A stretch of DNA of 64,000 nucleotides from Paenibacillus sp. SC116 (GCF_024733555.1 NZ_JANIOF010000001.1:2352777-2416776); one strand, 5' to 3'; shown: positions 27,301-37,493, counted from the first letter of the stretch. Made by a program: numbers and translations. The notes: a model not told the origin generated them from the sequence alone.

Positions 27301-29202
27301 TTACTCCAATTCGTCTATTTCTTGATCCACATCTATAACTTCACTATTATCATCCGTACCGTCATTACTTTCATTTAGTGCCTCAACCGACCTATAAGAA
27401 AGCAACCCAGCCATAAACGACATGGACACAGTGGTAAAATCTACTTCATCTTCATGTAATGCATTCAAGAACACACGATTTAGCGTTACTCCTGATTGAA
27501 GATGGAGACGCATAACAGTATCTAGAAACTGTTTCTTATCTCCTGCATTTGCAGCATTAAGAAGCCGATAAGCAGTCGCTGATAGCTTTTTATCTACCCC
27601 ACTTACATAAGCTTCAGTATTTTGCTTTTTGCTATGATGAGATTTAACCATCGCGGATTGTATTTTTCTCCCCTGTATATACAATGCTTCAACGAGTTCG
27701 GTTTCCAACTTAAGATTTTGCATGCTCAGTACATCCCCTTTCTGCCGCATAATTACTTTCTTTTTATAGCTCGCTATTCTTTGCCGCTCCCGTACTGCTA
27801 TATAGCAGGTATGTATGATAAATTGATGTTCGGATTGACCCTTTATTAATGCTTTGATACCTTCTCTTAAATGTGAAAAAATATGCACCTTCGGATCAAT
27901 AGATTGCATCACTTGAGATAAAAACGTTTCTCTAAACTCATCATTTTTAATTTTGTTCAACTGCTTTGCATGACCATCTTCGAAATAAGCAGCCATGTGC
28001 TTCGGCACCGTAAAATAATCCATTAACGTCTTCTTAGCGCGGTAATCAGAGCTGAATTCTACGAACCAGATGTTAGGCGCAAATGTCGCCTTCTGCCGCT
28101 CTCGTTCAAGAGTGGCTGCGATAACCTCACCAAAGCTAGTGCCCTGCTCCCTATGTAGAAGTCGATCATTAATCCGGATAATATCTTCAGCACTTCCTTC
28201 TCTGAATGCAAATGCATGATAGAGCAGTGATTTATCCCCTACCTTCTTCCGATACGTGGTAAGTCCCGCTGAAGAAAGAAAAATTACAAGTCTTGCCCAA
28301 GAAGACAACGGCACGGGTCGCTTATCGTTTAAGTCCCAGAAGAAGTTTATAGCCTTGCTAACAGCAAGTGGTGAAAATACCATTTCTTCATAACTATCGG
28401 TAGCGAACCAATCATCCACAAATGTGCAACGAAGCTGCTCGTTCCAATAGTCATCTAGCTCGTCCGATTCCCACTTTTTAAGTTCCTTCTTCCAGGTCTT
28501 ATGTACCGAATTTTCACTCGTATCTACGAATTCTCTCCACTCAACTAGCGATGCTTGACTAGCATATAGTTGTTGAGCCTTCCAATCCCGGAGAACTGGC
28601 TCAATAAAGTCTTTATGAAATGTATCTTTCAAACCTTGCAAATCAAGTGAATTTTTTGCTACATTGAGTAACGAAACTTGTCCATGTAACGGCGCCATTA
28701 AAGATGATTTGATATAATTTATCGTTAACTTTTCATCAAATGCGGGTGTAGATAACAAATTGAGGTACTTACTTACAAAGTCGTCTACATCAGTCTCATC
28801 CGTAAGCGTTGATTTGACGTTTAATTGTAATTGTTGTAGTTCTTGGAGTAAGGGGTCATCAGCAAAATACTTCTCTAGCTTTTTCATTTGTGTATCCAAA
28901 GATAGCTTTAACAAAGTATAAGTGCCTTTGCGAGAACGCTTCACGTCACTTGCTTGGGGTGGTATTAATCGATTACGCTCTCGATTAGCTATGGAGTAGT
29001 GATTTAGCATATAGGTGAAAAATAGTTCAGGAATATTCGGAAGAATTTCTGGTACAACATACAACTCATCAGATTGGAATGTAACCCATTGATGTTCACG
29101 GCTCAGTATTCCTTTTTCCATACCGTGATTAATTATTCTTTGAAGACCTACTCCTCCCATTGCGAGCACATAATCATCCATGGGTAGGGTTAATCGTTCC
29201 AC
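27301..29202 (-). CDS. cas8b: Cascade large subunit, Cas8b/Cst1-like
   Basis: Large subunit expected to recognise the PAM and position target DNA, 633 residues. GTG at 29202 is directly after the cas6 stop codon, with GAGGTGA upstream. Sequence divergence is high. It is assigned from position, size, and motifs such as NFFWDLNDKRPVPLSSW and FLSSAGLTTYRKK, which recall Cst1. No CxxC zinc pairs are present, although some Cst1 proteins have them. The acidic C-terminus (NDGTDDNSEVIDVDQEIDEL) is probably disordered. Confidence 0.8.
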   Translation of the reverse strand: MERLTLPMDDYVLAMGGVGLQRIINHGMEKGILSREHQWVTFQSDELYVVPEILPNIPELFFTYMLNHYSIANRERNRLIPPQASDVKRSRKGTYTLLKLSLDTQMKKLEKYFADDPLLQELQQLQLNVKSTLTDETDVDDFVSKYLNLLSTPAFDEKLTINYIKSSLMAPLHGQVSLLNVAKNSLDLQGLKDTFHKDFIEPVLRDWKAQQLYASQASLVEWREFVDTSENSVHKTWKKELKKWESDELDDYWNEQLRCTFVDDWFATDSYEEMVFSPLAVSKAINFFWDLNDKRPVPLSSWARLVIFLSSAGLTTYRKKVGDKSLLYHAFAFREGSAEDIIRINDRLLHREQGTSFGEVIAATLERERQKATFAPNIWFVEFSSDYRAKKTLMDYFTVPKHMAAYFEDGHAKQLNKIKNDEFRETFLSQVMQSIDPKVHIFSHLREGIKALIKGQSEHQFIIHTCYIAVRERQRIASYKKKVIMRQKGDVLSMQNLKLETELVEALYIQGRKIQSAMVKSHHSKKQNTEAYVSGVDKKLSATAYRLLNAANAGDKKQFLDTVMRLHLQSGVTLNRVFLNALHEDEVDFTTVSMSFMAGLLSYRSVEALNESNDGTDDNSEVIDVDQEIDELE

Positions 29203-29940
29203 CTAGTTCACCTCACATTCTAAAGCCAAGCAACCAAATCCTTGAGATTTTCGTTTACCCGCTCCATTGTCTAACAACCACTGTAGATCTTTATGGTTAC
29301 CTTCTAGTAGGAAACGGCCTTGATAAGATGTGAAAAAAAGATAGCGCTTATTAGCAAAAGAAGTAGATTGCTCATATTCACGATTTCGTTCTTTGACCAC
29401 TTTACGCTTGGAATCTAAAACCTGTATTCGTATTGGTTGTTGTAAGGGAACTCCTGTAGATGTCACTTTGATTAAGTTCATTACTTCGTTAAAATGTTGT
29501 TCATAATGGGGATCTGTAGGTGCTAATGGCTTGCGATTCTCATCTTCCACTAGTAATGGAGAAAGTGTTTTAACGACAATAGCATCGCTAGTAATCGTTT
29601 GTTCCTTTTGCATATGAAGACTTTTCACTTGAAGTTGATAGGATTGATAAGACAAACTGCGTATTCGCTGTAGCCCACCCATTACAAGTAACATAAACTT
29701 ATAATCATCGGAACTCAGCGTCACTCTAAAATCTTCTGCTTGAATCTCATCTTCCATCATTGTAAATCGAGTCAAATGAACAGCAAATGTATACGGTTTA
29801 GGCTTCTGCTGATTCGATGCGTACAATTCCGTATAATACGCTTCATCCATTTGCCGAATTGCTTCCTTTATCACAGAAACCACCATTAATCGATAACACA
29901 ATGGATATGTCTCTGATTTTAAAGAAAACTGAATTCTCAT
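29203..29940 (-). CDS. cas6: CRISPR RNA endoribonuclease Cas6
   Basis: Cuts the precursor crRNA within each repeat, 245 residues. ATG at 29940 follows GGAGGTGTTGGG. Double ferredoxin-like RAMP protein with the C-terminal glycine-rich loop GAGKRKSQGFGCLAL. A histidine near the N-terminal third (FAVHLTRF) is a candidate catalytic residue. First gene of the cas operon, about 35 nt downstream of the predicted promoter. Confidence 0.92.
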   Translation of the reverse strand: MRIQFSLKSETYPLCYRLMVVSVIKEAIRQMDEAYYTELYASNQQKPKPYTFAVHLTRFTMMEDEIQAEDFRVTLSSDDYKFMLLVMGGLQRIRSLSYQSYQLQVKSLHMQKEQTITSDAIVVKTLSPLLVEDENRKPLAPTDPHYEQHFNEVMNLIKVTSTGVPLQQPIRIQVLDSKRKVVKERNREYEQSTSFANKRYLFFTSYQGRFLLEGNHKDLQWLLDNGAGKRKSQGFGCLALECEVN

Positions 29941-29980
29941 CCCAACACCTCCACTTACTAATTTTCCCTTTATAAGTCCT

Positions 29981-30009
29981 ATAATATAGCTTTTAAAATT
30001 TTACTGCAA
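29981..30009 (-). promoter_or_regulatory. Predicted sigma-A promoter of the cas operon
   Basis: On minus, TTGCAG (30009-30004) and TATTAT (29986-29981) are 17 bp apart, a near-ideal housekeeping promoter. It would start transcription near 29974, leaving a leader of about 34 nt before cas6. Confidence 0.7.
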
Positions 30010-30060
30010 GCTTAATTATACTTCTTGACTACTGTTTGTATTTCCTATACATTTACTTTG

Positions 30061-30130
30061 AATTATTTCTGAACGAAGCACGGGATATAAATATAATTTA
30101 GCTGTTTTCCAATTATCTGAACGAAGCGGG
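30061..30130. repeat. Two 20-bp direct repeats before the cas operon
   Basis: AATTATTTCTGAACGAAGC (from 30061) and AATTATCTGAACGAAGC (from 30111) are both followed by A/CGGG and lie 50 bp apart. They are not CRISPR repeats. Their position 50-120 bp upstream of the cas promoter makes operator function possible. Confidence 0.45.
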
Positions 30131-30191
30131 TCTTCCATTTTACTCTAAAGTTAACTTTGAACTTTGTCTGTGATAAAAGATAGGATATAAA

Positions 30192-30225
30192 GAAAACTCT
30201 CCTAGTTTACAAGGAGAGTTTTTAA
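30192..30225 (-). terminator. Terminator after CRISPR array 2
   Basis: AACTCTCCT and AGGAGAGTT form a stem followed on minus by TTCTTTAT. It lies between the trailer end of array 2 and the cas promoter, so it would stop the array transcript before the operon. It is symmetric enough to work on plus also. Confidence 0.75.
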
Positions 30226-30341
30226 AATGTATGTACTGTAACATGTTAAAAATATATCACTTACAACTCTGTTCACTATATTCCATGACACTCACATAGA
30301 ACTGAATTCAATAGAAGCTAGAACAATATAAGATGGTGCTA

Positions 30342-31564
30342 CTTTTCAACCCACTACGTTCATATAAAACCACCATCAGTACTTCCACCGCGCCCCCATA
30401 TCATTTCCTTTAAAACCCACTACGTTCATATAAACGACGGAGTGCAGCTCTTCGTTGGCTTTGCGTACGCCCTTTAAAACCCACTACGTTCATATAAAAC
30501 TACCAGCTGCAGCCGTTAACGCGGACCATGAGAGAAGACTTTAAAACCCACTACGTTCATATAAAACCGAAGTTCCAGCAGATCATGAACAGATAGGGAG
30601 TGATTCTTTAAAACCCACTACGTTCATATAAAACAATAGGCGCCTTTTTAACCGTTGTGCCTGTTGTCTTCCTTTAAAACCCACTACGTTCATATAAAAC
30701 ACTCGATGTCGTCCCATTAACGCATTGGTATAGATACCTTTAAAACCCACTACGTTCATATAAAACGGTAAAAAACTGTCTCTAGTAAAAGCAGCAGATC
30801 TAATCTTTAAAACCCACTACGTTCATATAAAACATCGGTTCGTTCCAATTCGGATCGACTCCGTGAAACTTTAAAACCCACTACGTTCATATAAAACCAT
30901 TGATATCTCTGATATAGAGAATGATAACGCCGATCTTTAAAACCCACTACGTTCATATAAAACTCTTGCGACATCATCAAGCCGTAGTAACGGTCATCCA
31001 CTTTAAAACCCACTACGTTCATATAAAACTGTCCTAGCATCTGCATGTGTTGGCTTTGGCCATACAATCTTTAAAACCCACTACGTTCATATAAAACGTT
31101 ATATTTAATTCAGGCCAAGGGGAAACAAATCAACTTTAAAACCCACTACGTTCATATAAAACGGCCATCCCGTTTGTCAACACCACGTGATAACTGAGCT
31201 CTTTAAAACCCACTACGTTCATATAAAACGCAGCAGCCCATTGAGCAGTAACCCATGCCCACATTGCCTTTAAAACCCACTACGTTCATATAAAACTCAC
31301 TCCACTACTACAATCCAGCCTCGGCCTTTTATCTGCTTTAAAACCCACTACGTTCATATAAAACGCCAACGTACTCTTCGATCTGGTACCAGCGGATCAG
31401 TGCTTTAAAACCCACTACGTTCATATAAAACCTCTTAAGCGAGTGATAGACAAGACTGAGCGGATAGTCTTTAAAACCCACTACGTTCATATAAAACGAA
31501 CGAAGAAAAGAAACTCATCGAACTAGAAAAACAAACTTTAAAACCCACTACGTTCATATAAAAC
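30342..31564 (-). CRISPR. CRISPR array 2: 19 repeats, 18 spacers
   Basis: Same 29-bp repeat as array 1 in its TTTAAAACCC form. Starts are 30342, 30408, 30472, 30539, 30606, 30672, 30738, 30805, 30869, 30935, 31001, 31069, 31134, 31201, 31268, 31336, 31403, 31469 and 31536. The first copy is degenerate (CTTTTCAACCC) and the second lacks one A near its end (ATATAAAC), marking 30342 as the old end. The leader is at 31565, so transcription is on minus, as for array 1. No TTTAGAACCC copies occur here. Confidence 0.98.
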
Positions 31565-31760
31565 CCTGTCCACAGTATAACAAAAAAGCCTTGCTCCAAC
31601 TAGGATTCCAGCACTTTAGAATCATCAACTTCTAGACATTTTGCATCAAACCGTTAATCCTTTTTCTAGTCATCACAAAATATCTCTGCAACCCCTTACC
31701 CCATAAGGGGTAGGGGAATTTCGACACCATTCTACATCGATGCAAATCGAAATGATGTAC
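31565..31760 (-). promoter_or_regulatory. Leader of CRISPR array 2
   Basis: Homologous to the array 1 leader in block order, beginning CCTGTC at the last repeat and ending TTCTACATCGATGCAA. It contains an added palindrome-like CCCCTTA...TAAGGGG segment near 31694-31715, weaker in array 1. Confidence 0.8.
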
Positions 31761-31795
31761 CATTATCATCTCATTCCACGTACACACTCACATAA

Positions 31796-31830
31796 TAAAA
31801 ACCCTACTCCAGTAAATCACTGGAGAGGGC
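31796..31830 (-). terminator. Terminator of the small minus-strand gene
   Basis: On minus CCCTCTCCAGT pairs with ACTGGAGTAGGG and TTTTTATTAT follows. Confidence 0.85.
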
Positions 31831-31969
31831 CATAACACCATTAAAGATTTCATATTGATTTCATTTCACGCCACACTCATATCTAAACGTTCACTGTTCA
31901 TTTCCTACATTCCGTCCAACACTTACACTTCATCCACTAATGCTATATATAAACTTGCATCACTAGCCA

Positions 31970-32152
31970 CTACCGAGCGCCCTGCAGCTCATAATTCGTC
32001 GCATGCCATTCCTTCACCATCTGATTGAGCAGAAACTGATCCTGATTGCTCAAGCCGTACTGATTGTCATGCACCAAATACTGATGAATATTTCGTCGCA
32101 AAATTTCATTCCGTCTGTCCAGCATTTCGATCTGTTCTGTCGTTTGTATCAC
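31970..32152 (-). CDS. Small hypothetical protein
   Basis: 60 residues from GTG at 32152 (GGAGTGATTTG upstream); a TTG one codon earlier is an alternative. Predicted all-helical, hydrophilic (MLDRRNEILRRNIHQY, NQDQFLLNQMVKEWH). It faintly recalls Spo0E-type two-helix proteins but lacks the SQxLD motif, so I do not assign it. A strong terminator about 140 nt downstream supports a real transcript. Confidence 0.5.
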   Translation of the reverse strand: MIQTTEQIEMLDRRNEILRRNIHQYLVHDNQYGLSNQDQFLLNQMVKEWHATNYELQGAR

Positions 32153-32347
32153 CAAATCACTCCAATTAACAAGGATTTCCTGTTAAGGATAGGTCCAGTC
32201 TACAGGAAAATACCTTCGATTGAAAATTGGATGTGAATGGATTACTTCCCATTTGCAAGAGTGAGCAGGGCTGAGCCTGCCTCAGCAGGTCGAGATATAC
32301 AATTACGCGCAGATACTCACGAATCCTGACGATAATGGAAAAAACGT

Positions 32348-32854
32348 CTAATCTAAATGCTCGTGGAGTTTAGAGAAAATGCCAACAATCTCGTCCAATT
32401 TCATACGTACAAGTCCACTGGATGAAGGCGCAACGAACTCCCACACGCCTTCTACAACAGATGCTTCCTGAAACCCCCACTGTACGTCGCGTCTGCCGCT
32501 GTATTTTTCATATACACCTTTGCCAACAAAGCATACGATCTTCGGACGGTATGTACGTATCTTATCTCGCAGAATCACTCGTCCTTCTGCGTATTCCTCA
32601 GCTGTTATATCGGATGCTGCCAATGTCGGCCGTGCAACGATATTTGTAAACCCATAACCAAGCTCCAGCAAGTCCCGATCTTCTTCAGGACGATAGCGCC
32701 GTTGCGTTAAACCTGCTTCATGAATAATCGTATAAAAGCGATTGCGCGGATTCGCATAGTGGTGTCCCGTCTCTCCAGAGCGAAGACTCGGATTAAAACC
32801 GACGAACAACAATTTGAGGTCTGGCTGGAGATGATCATTGATGGCTGCTAACAT
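32348..32854 (-). CDS. mug: G/U mismatch-specific DNA glycosylase
   Basis: Base-excision repair enzyme of the TDG/MUG branch of uracil-DNA glycosylases, 168 residues. Motif 1 FVGFNPSLRSGETGHHYANPRNRFY has the catalytic Asn in the GFNPSLRS loop. The second loop is FVAPSSSGLVRM. FVGKGVYEKYSGRRDVQWG is the usual central part. ATG at 32854 follows AGGAGGAAGCAACC on minus. It is monocistronic. Confidence 0.92.
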   Translation of the reverse strand: MLAAINDHLQPDLKLLFVGFNPSLRSGETGHHYANPRNRFYTIIHEAGLTQRRYRPEEDRDLLELGYGFTNIVARPTLAASDITAEEYAEGRVILRDKIRTYRPKIVCFVGKGVYEKYSGRRDVQWGFQEASVVEGVWEFVAPSSSGLVRMKLDEIVGIFSKLHEHLD

Positions 32855-32962
32855 GGTTGCTTCCTCCTATCCAGTACAATACAGCCTCTATTATAAACGG
32901 TCCGAACCCGCTTTACACAAACGTAAAATTGAATGATTATGTGAACGATTATGTTGCCCCTA

Positions 32963-33586
32963 CTAACTAACTGGACCAAGCAGTCCTAGCTCATAGCCTT
33001 TTGCGACAGCACTGCCACGAGATTTAACCCCAAGCTTCTGATTAATCGAAATAATATGATGCTCAACCGTTCTCATACTAATCGCTAATTCATAAGCGAC
33101 CTGCCTGTTATTTTTTTCTTCCGCGATGCGTCTAAGCACTTCTCGTTCAATTGCAGACAATTGTTCCTGCTTCAAAGGACTGGTTGGACGACTAGGAGAT
33201 AAAAGGTTGCAGCCAAGGGCAACTTGTCTAATGGTGTAAAGAATTTCTTCGTAGGGGGATTGCTTAGAAATGTATGCATTAATACCAATTTGATAAGCTT
33301 TCTGAATGAGTACATTATACATATAACCCGACAGCATGACGATCTTCATGGAGAATGATTCAAGCTCCTTGAGCTTAGTGGATAATTCGAACCCCGTCAT
33401 ATGAGGCATCGAAGCATCTATAACAATAACATCAGCTTGGAGTTGGGGTATGTCTTCTAATAAAAGTAATGGATCTGTATAGCTTGCTACAACTTCTATA
33501 TCCGGCTCTAACTGAAGCCGATTATGAATCCCCTCAAGGACAAGAGGGTGATCATCCAACAAAATAACTCGTATGGATTCATTCAT
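32963..33586 (-). CDS. NarL/LuxR-family response regulator, orphan
   Basis: 207 residues. Receiver domain 1-120: acidic pair DD (11-12) in VILLDDHPLV, phosphoacceptor Asp57 in ADVIVIDASMPHMTG, and the lysine in AYISKQSPYEEI. C-terminal LuxR HTH about 145-200 (LSAIEREVLRRIAEEKNNRQVAYELAIS, TVEHHIISINQKLG). No histidine kinase gene lies nearby, so its signal partner is elsewhere. B. subtilis DegU-like in size, but not specifically assigned. Confidence 0.9.
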   Translation of the reverse strand: MNESIRVILLDDHPLVLEGIHNRLQLEPDIEVVASYTDPLLLLEDIPQLQADVIVIDASMPHMTGFELSTKLKELESFSMKIVMLSGYMYNVLIQKAYQIGINAYISKQSPYEEILYTIRQVALGCNLLSPSRPTSPLKQEQLSAIEREVLRRIAEEKNNRQVAYELAISMRTVEHHIISINQKLGVKSRGSAVAKGYELGLLGPVS

Positions 33587-34432
33587 GAATAATTCCCTAC
33601 TTTCGAGATAGTTACATTATGTATGAACTACAGAGGTTAGTACGCAACAAATATCGAGAATAATGCTTCTTATTCATGTCATTATGTTCATGGTATATTC
33701 GAACTAGCATGAATGGAGGGTAAAACGAATGACTAGCTTGGAGATTGCAATGGGGAGATAATGAACAAACACTTCTAAATAGTATAATAGACACGGCTGT
33801 AATTGTAAATTATTTCATAGAATAAATCCGTACCTTTTGGAAAGTTATAGCGCTTATCTATAAGATGACACAAATGATGGAAAAACGCAAGTTCACCTTA
33901 GCCTTACCGTTGAAAACAATATGGAGAAAATGCAGATTATCCAATAGTCCGTCATATTCCAATATGAATCGCATGCTGCGCTGTTAATCGCGCCACATAT
34001 TTGTCAGCATAGGAACGGTCAATCAAACCTATGCTAAGACCACTTCTTGATTAGCGGTTTCGCCGCCCGCTGAACGAGAAGGAACGGGCTCATATCTATC
34101 GCTTCATCGTGAACAGTTGCCAAGTCATTTCAGTCTGTATCAACGAGTTAAAGTTTGAACATTTTCAACAAGCACCAGCATCTCCAACAACAGAATAAGG
34201 GGGATTTCGTAATGTCCGTACAGAAACGCCGTAGGGAAAATGCAAACAAAATCCGCAAGCAAACCCCACATCCACACGGGAAGATCAAATCTTTCCGTGA
34301 GCTGTTCGAACAGTAACGGTTGCAGACGCAAGCGACAAAGTCGCTTGCGTCTCCCCTTATACATCGTAGTATAACCCAAATCCATCTTTATGATGAAATG
34401 AAGACAAGCTTCTTTCTGTTATTGATCCGGAT
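33587..34432. other. Non-coding region of about 850 bp
   Basis: No supported gene. The only notable structure is the perfect hairpin at 34324-34352. A short minus frame across 34140-34385 encodes hydrophobic sequence (WGLLADFVCIFPTAFLYGHY) but lacks a ribosome site and runs through the hairpin. It may be a remnant. Confidence 0.45.
34324..34352. terminator. Perfect 13-bp hairpin downstream of chemoreceptor gene
   Basis: AGACGCAAGCGAC, AAA loop, GTCGCTTGCGTCT. It lies 80 nt after the chemoreceptor stop on minus but has no U-run, so intrinsic termination is uncertain; it may stabilise the 3' end. Confidence 0.45.
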
Positions 34433-36403
34433 TTACAATTTGAACCGTGTTGCTGACTCTTGCAATGTTTCGGCAATTTTGGCAAGATGCGCAGCTGATG
34501 CAGCAATTTCCTCCATGGAGGCGGTTTGCTCTTCACTCGCCGCTGCCACCAATTCGATTTCTTCTACCGTTTGTTGAATGACTTTACCCGAAGCATCAAA
34601 TGAAGACAGCATCGTTGCATTCGTCGAACGCAATTGTCCGCTGCGATCTGCAATGCTTTGCATATGAAACGCCATTTGTTCCAACGAAGCAAATACTTCG
34701 TTAAGCTTATTCGTTACAGATAGCGTTTGCTCATGACCTTCTTGAACAGAAGCCGCGCTAACCTGCATTGTTTCGTATACGGTGTTGGAACGATCCATAA
34801 TCTTCGTTATAATATCCGTTATTTGTGAACTCGCTTGAACCGTTTGTTCAGCAAGTTTACGTATTTCACTTGCAACGACAGCAAATCCACGGCCATGCTC
34901 GCCAGCATGGGCAGCTTCAATGGCAGCGTTAAGTGCAAGGAGCTGTGTTTGCGAAGCGATATTTTGAATAAACGAAACGATTCCATGTACTTGCTGTGCT
35001 TCGTCATTTAACGCTTCACTCTCAGCACTCGCTTGCGCAGAATGCTTCTTCATATTTTCCATCTGCACGCCGACGTTGAACAATTGGTGTTGACCTTCTG
35101 ACGCCAGGCGATTCACACCCGTTGTTGTCGCAGAAGATTGCTCCACCATCTGTACGATTTCCATAAGCTCTTGCCCTGCTTCCATAGCTAGAACTTGTAC
35201 TTCTTGCAAGACTTGACTCGTTTCCTCCGTTTGAGAGGATACTTCTTGCAGTGATTCTGCCACCTGTGAAATCGTGCTGACATTTTGATCTGAATTCGCT
35301 GACAACTCTTCAGATGCAGCAGAAACATTTTCGGAAGCCTCCATAATCTGCTTCATCATGTCAGATAATGAATCGGACATCTCATTGAAATGGTTCTGTA
35401 ATTGGCCAATTTCATCCGTACGCGCACTTTGCTTGGCTCGTACCGTAAGATCTCCTGATGCGATTTGCCCAGCAAGGTCTCGAATATGCACAACGGGACG
35501 AATAACTGTACGAACAATGACAACAATATAAAACACGAGCAAAACAAGCAGTAACGCAACGAAAATAAAGGCAATTTGATAAAGTCCGAATATCAGTTCA
35601 TATACTTCTGCTAGCGGAAGCACTGCCACAATATTCAGTCCCAGTAAGTTGCGTTTGTCAAAGCTGATGTACTCTTCCTTCCCATTTGTCGTAACCGTCA
35701 TATTACCGTGGGTACTAGCTTTAAGTGGAGCAAATTGAGCATCTGCAAGCTTATCCCCAAATTTCATTTGTGGATGAACAAGCACGTTGCTATCCTGATC
35801 CAGCAAACTTATGTATCCTGATTTACCTACTTTGTAGGACTTAATTAAATCGCTAAAATTATCAATCGACACGTCAATGCCAACTACACCATCATTGGCA
35901 GCTAACGTCTTGGAGAAGGTAATCACGATTTTCCCCGTTACTTTATCTTGATAAGGCTTGGAAATGACTACTTCTCCCTTCGCCTTCATTGCATCCTGAT
36001 ACCAAGGCCGTGTCTTCGGATCAAATCCTTCCTGTAGCTGACCCGTGCTTTCGTAGTATTCATCCTTGTAAGCAACGAACACTGCCAAAAGGTTATTCAT
36101 ATCTTGTGACACATCACGCACACGATTTTGTAAATACGTTGGGTTAACTCGCTCTGGTGTTATGCTTTTAATTAATCCGTCCAACGTATGCGCGTAATTA
36201 TCATAGGCTTGATTCAACACCGTTGTCATCGTAGTCGTAGATTGCTCCACATCTCCGAGCAGCGTATCTTCATTTTGATTCACCGCAAAACTAGTTATTG
36301 CAAACGTCAATGCCAATACAGGTATCATAACTAAAAGAATTAATCGCACCAGCGTCTTCTTGGCAAGTGAACGATAATAAGCTTTTCTCCATCTATTAAG
36401 CAC
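34433..36403 (-). CDS. Methyl-accepting chemotaxis protein with dCache sensor
   Basis: Membrane chemoreceptor of 656 residues. GTG at 36403 follows AAGGAGGAGAGGCC. First membrane span about 18-40 ([19 protein letters not shown]). Extracellular dCache-type domain about 45-280 with [21 protein letters not shown] and [12 protein letters not shown], the usual dCache pattern. Second span about 283-308. HAMP domain about 308-360 ([20 protein letters not shown]). Cytoplasmic signalling domain to the end, with the hairpin tip [39 protein letters not shown]. The ligand is unknown; relatives sense amino or organic acids. Confidence 0.95.
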   Translation of the reverse strand: MLNRWRKAYYRSLAKKTLVRLILLVMIPVLALTFAITSFAVNQNEDTLLGDVEQSTTTMTTVLNQAYDNYAHTLDGLIKSITPERVNPTYLQNRVRDVSQDMNNLLAVFVAYKDEYYESTGQLQEGFDPKTRPWYQDAMKAKGEVVISKPYQDKVTGKIVITFSKTLAANDGVVGIDVSIDNFSDLIKSYKVGKSGYISLLDQDSNVLVHPQMKFGDKLADAQFAPLKASTHGNMTVTTNGKEEYISFDKRNLLGLNIVAVLPLAEVYELIFGLYQIAFIFVALLLVLLVFYIVVIVRTVIRPVVHIRDLAGQIASGDLTVRAKQSARTDEIGQLQNHFNEMSDSLSDMMKQIMEASENVSAASEELSANSDQNVSTISQVAESLQEVSSQTEETSQVLQEVQVLAMEAGQELMEIVQMVEQSSATTTGVNRLASEGQHQLFNVGVQMENMKKHSAQASAESEALNDEAQQVHGIVSFIQNIASQTQLLALNAAIEAAHAGEHGRGFAVVASEIRKLAEQTVQASSQITDIITKIMDRSNTVYETMQVSAASVQEGHEQTLSVTNKLNEVFASLEQMAFHMQSIADRSGQLRSTNATMLSSFDASGKVIQQTVEEIELVAAASEEQTASMEEIAASAAHLAKIAETLQESATRFKL

Positions 36404-36780
36404 GGCCTCTCCTCCTTAGTATGCACGTAAATGACTAAATAATCTAAATGTCCGTATACGATTTATCGGAGGAATATTTGAAATATGAATAGGCAGAAAA
36501 ATGTAATTGCTGGGATTAATATTTATAAATTATTAACAATTTTATTATCTTATATCTATCCAATCTAACATGTGTAAATTGTGTAATCTGACCCTAAACT
36601 CTCGAAAACCGCATAGTGATAGTGATTATCATTATACTGAGACTAATAATCACTTCTATTATCTATAATATTGTCATTATTAATTGAAAAAACTGTATCA
36701 CAAATTCTTAAATATAAGTTATGCTACATACATACAAAACAACAAATAAAAAACACCTTTACTTTGAGGAGGAATTATAA
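36404..36780. other. AT-rich regulatory region with Fur-box-like site
   Basis: Divergent region between the chemoreceptor (minus) and the DUF1540 gene (plus). It contains the Fur-box candidate at 36617-36631 and AT-rich sequence; no gene. Confidence 0.5.
36617..36631. promoter_or_regulatory. Fur-box-like operator
   Basis: TGATAGT-G-ATTATCA is a 7-1-7 inverted repeat with one mismatch to the Bacillus Fur consensus TGATAAT-N-ATTATCA. It lies about 150 bp before the DUF1540 gene and 215 bp before the chemoreceptor gene. Confidence 0.5.
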
Positions 36781-36912
36781 ATGTCTATTATCAAATGCCC
36801 AATCTCTGAATGTGTGAACTGGAAAGAAAACAACTGTGGTGCTTCCGTTGTTCAAATCAAACAAGAGAACGCTGAATGCCTAACGTTCGAAAAGAAAGAA
36901 AACAGAAAGTAA
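36781..36912 (+). CDS. DUF1540-like cysteine-rich small protein
   Basis: 43 residues from ATG at 36781, after TTTGAGGAGGAATTATAA. The pattern CPISECVNWKENNCGA...CLTFEKK, with four cysteines spaced as in DUF1540, suggests a small metal-binding protein. Related proteins occur in spore formers; their function is not established. A Fur-box-like site lies upstream, which would fit iron control if real. Confidence 0.7.
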   Translation: MSIIKCPISECVNWKENNCGASVVQIKQENAECLTFEKKENRK

Positions 36913-36965
36913 TCTAATTACATTGTCTGTATTGGAAACACAACCATCATGAACAGTCATCCATA

Positions 36966-37041
36966 TAAAAGCTCTTTATTATGCTGAGATTGTTATTCCA
37001 TTCATTTGGATGATACTTCACATAAGCGAGGGCTTTTTTTT
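36966..37041 (+). terminator. Possible terminator after DUF1540 gene
   Basis: AAAGCTCTTTATTATG and CATAAGCGAGGGCTTT can pair at about 12 of 16 positions around a long loop, and a run of eight T follows. Confidence 0.4.
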
Positions 37042-37166
37042 GCTGCGTTTCTTTAATGGCTTGCATACGCGCAATCAGCAAGAAGTGAGATCGGCTTCTA
37101 AATTATGGAGCACATCAATAGGTTCTAATCTACCGATAACATAACTATAAGGAGGTGCTTTACAAG

Positions 37167-37343
37167 ATGAATGTAGCTTCAATGTCAGTTCATATGAATC
37201 AAAACATGTTGTCCCAGGCTGTCAGCCTTCGGGTCACGAAGATGTCGCAAGATCTAGCCAAACAAGCCGGTAACGATGTGGTGCGCCTGCTGCAACAAAG
37301 CGTGCAACCTAACTTAGGTGGCAATATCGACATCAAAATATAA
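37167..37343 (+). CDS. yjfB: YjfB-family putative motility protein
   Basis: 58 residues. ATG at 37167 follows AAGGAGGTGCTTTACAAG; the GTG four codons upstream lies inside that ribosome site. The C-terminus ends QPNLGGNIDIKI, the hallmark of the YjfB family, preceded by a helix of the MSQDLAKQAG type. Members are annotated as putative motility proteins and are SigD-linked in Bacillus; a chemoreceptor gene is nearby. Mechanism unknown. Confidence 0.75.
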   Translation: MNVASMSVHMNQNMLSQAVSLRVTKMSQDLAKQAGNDVVRLLQQSVQPNLGGNIDIKI

Positions 37344-37493
37344 GCATAAAACGCTTATTTTCTCACCAATCCCTCCACACCCTCTTACTTCCCATAACAA
37401 ACAAAAAATGTAATCTATCATGTTCTAATCGATCTGACAAGCAAATACATATGGGAATGTATCATAAAAAAAGTTGTGTGGAGGGAATACCAG

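Noticed and set aside
30807..31067. Open minus frame in CRISPR array 2
   Set aside because: Same cause: it consists of repeat-derived FYMNVVGFK units.
34140..34385. 81-codon minus frame with a hydrophobic stretch
   Set aside because: No ribosome site, and it runs through the perfect hairpin at 34324-34352; kept only as a possible remnant.
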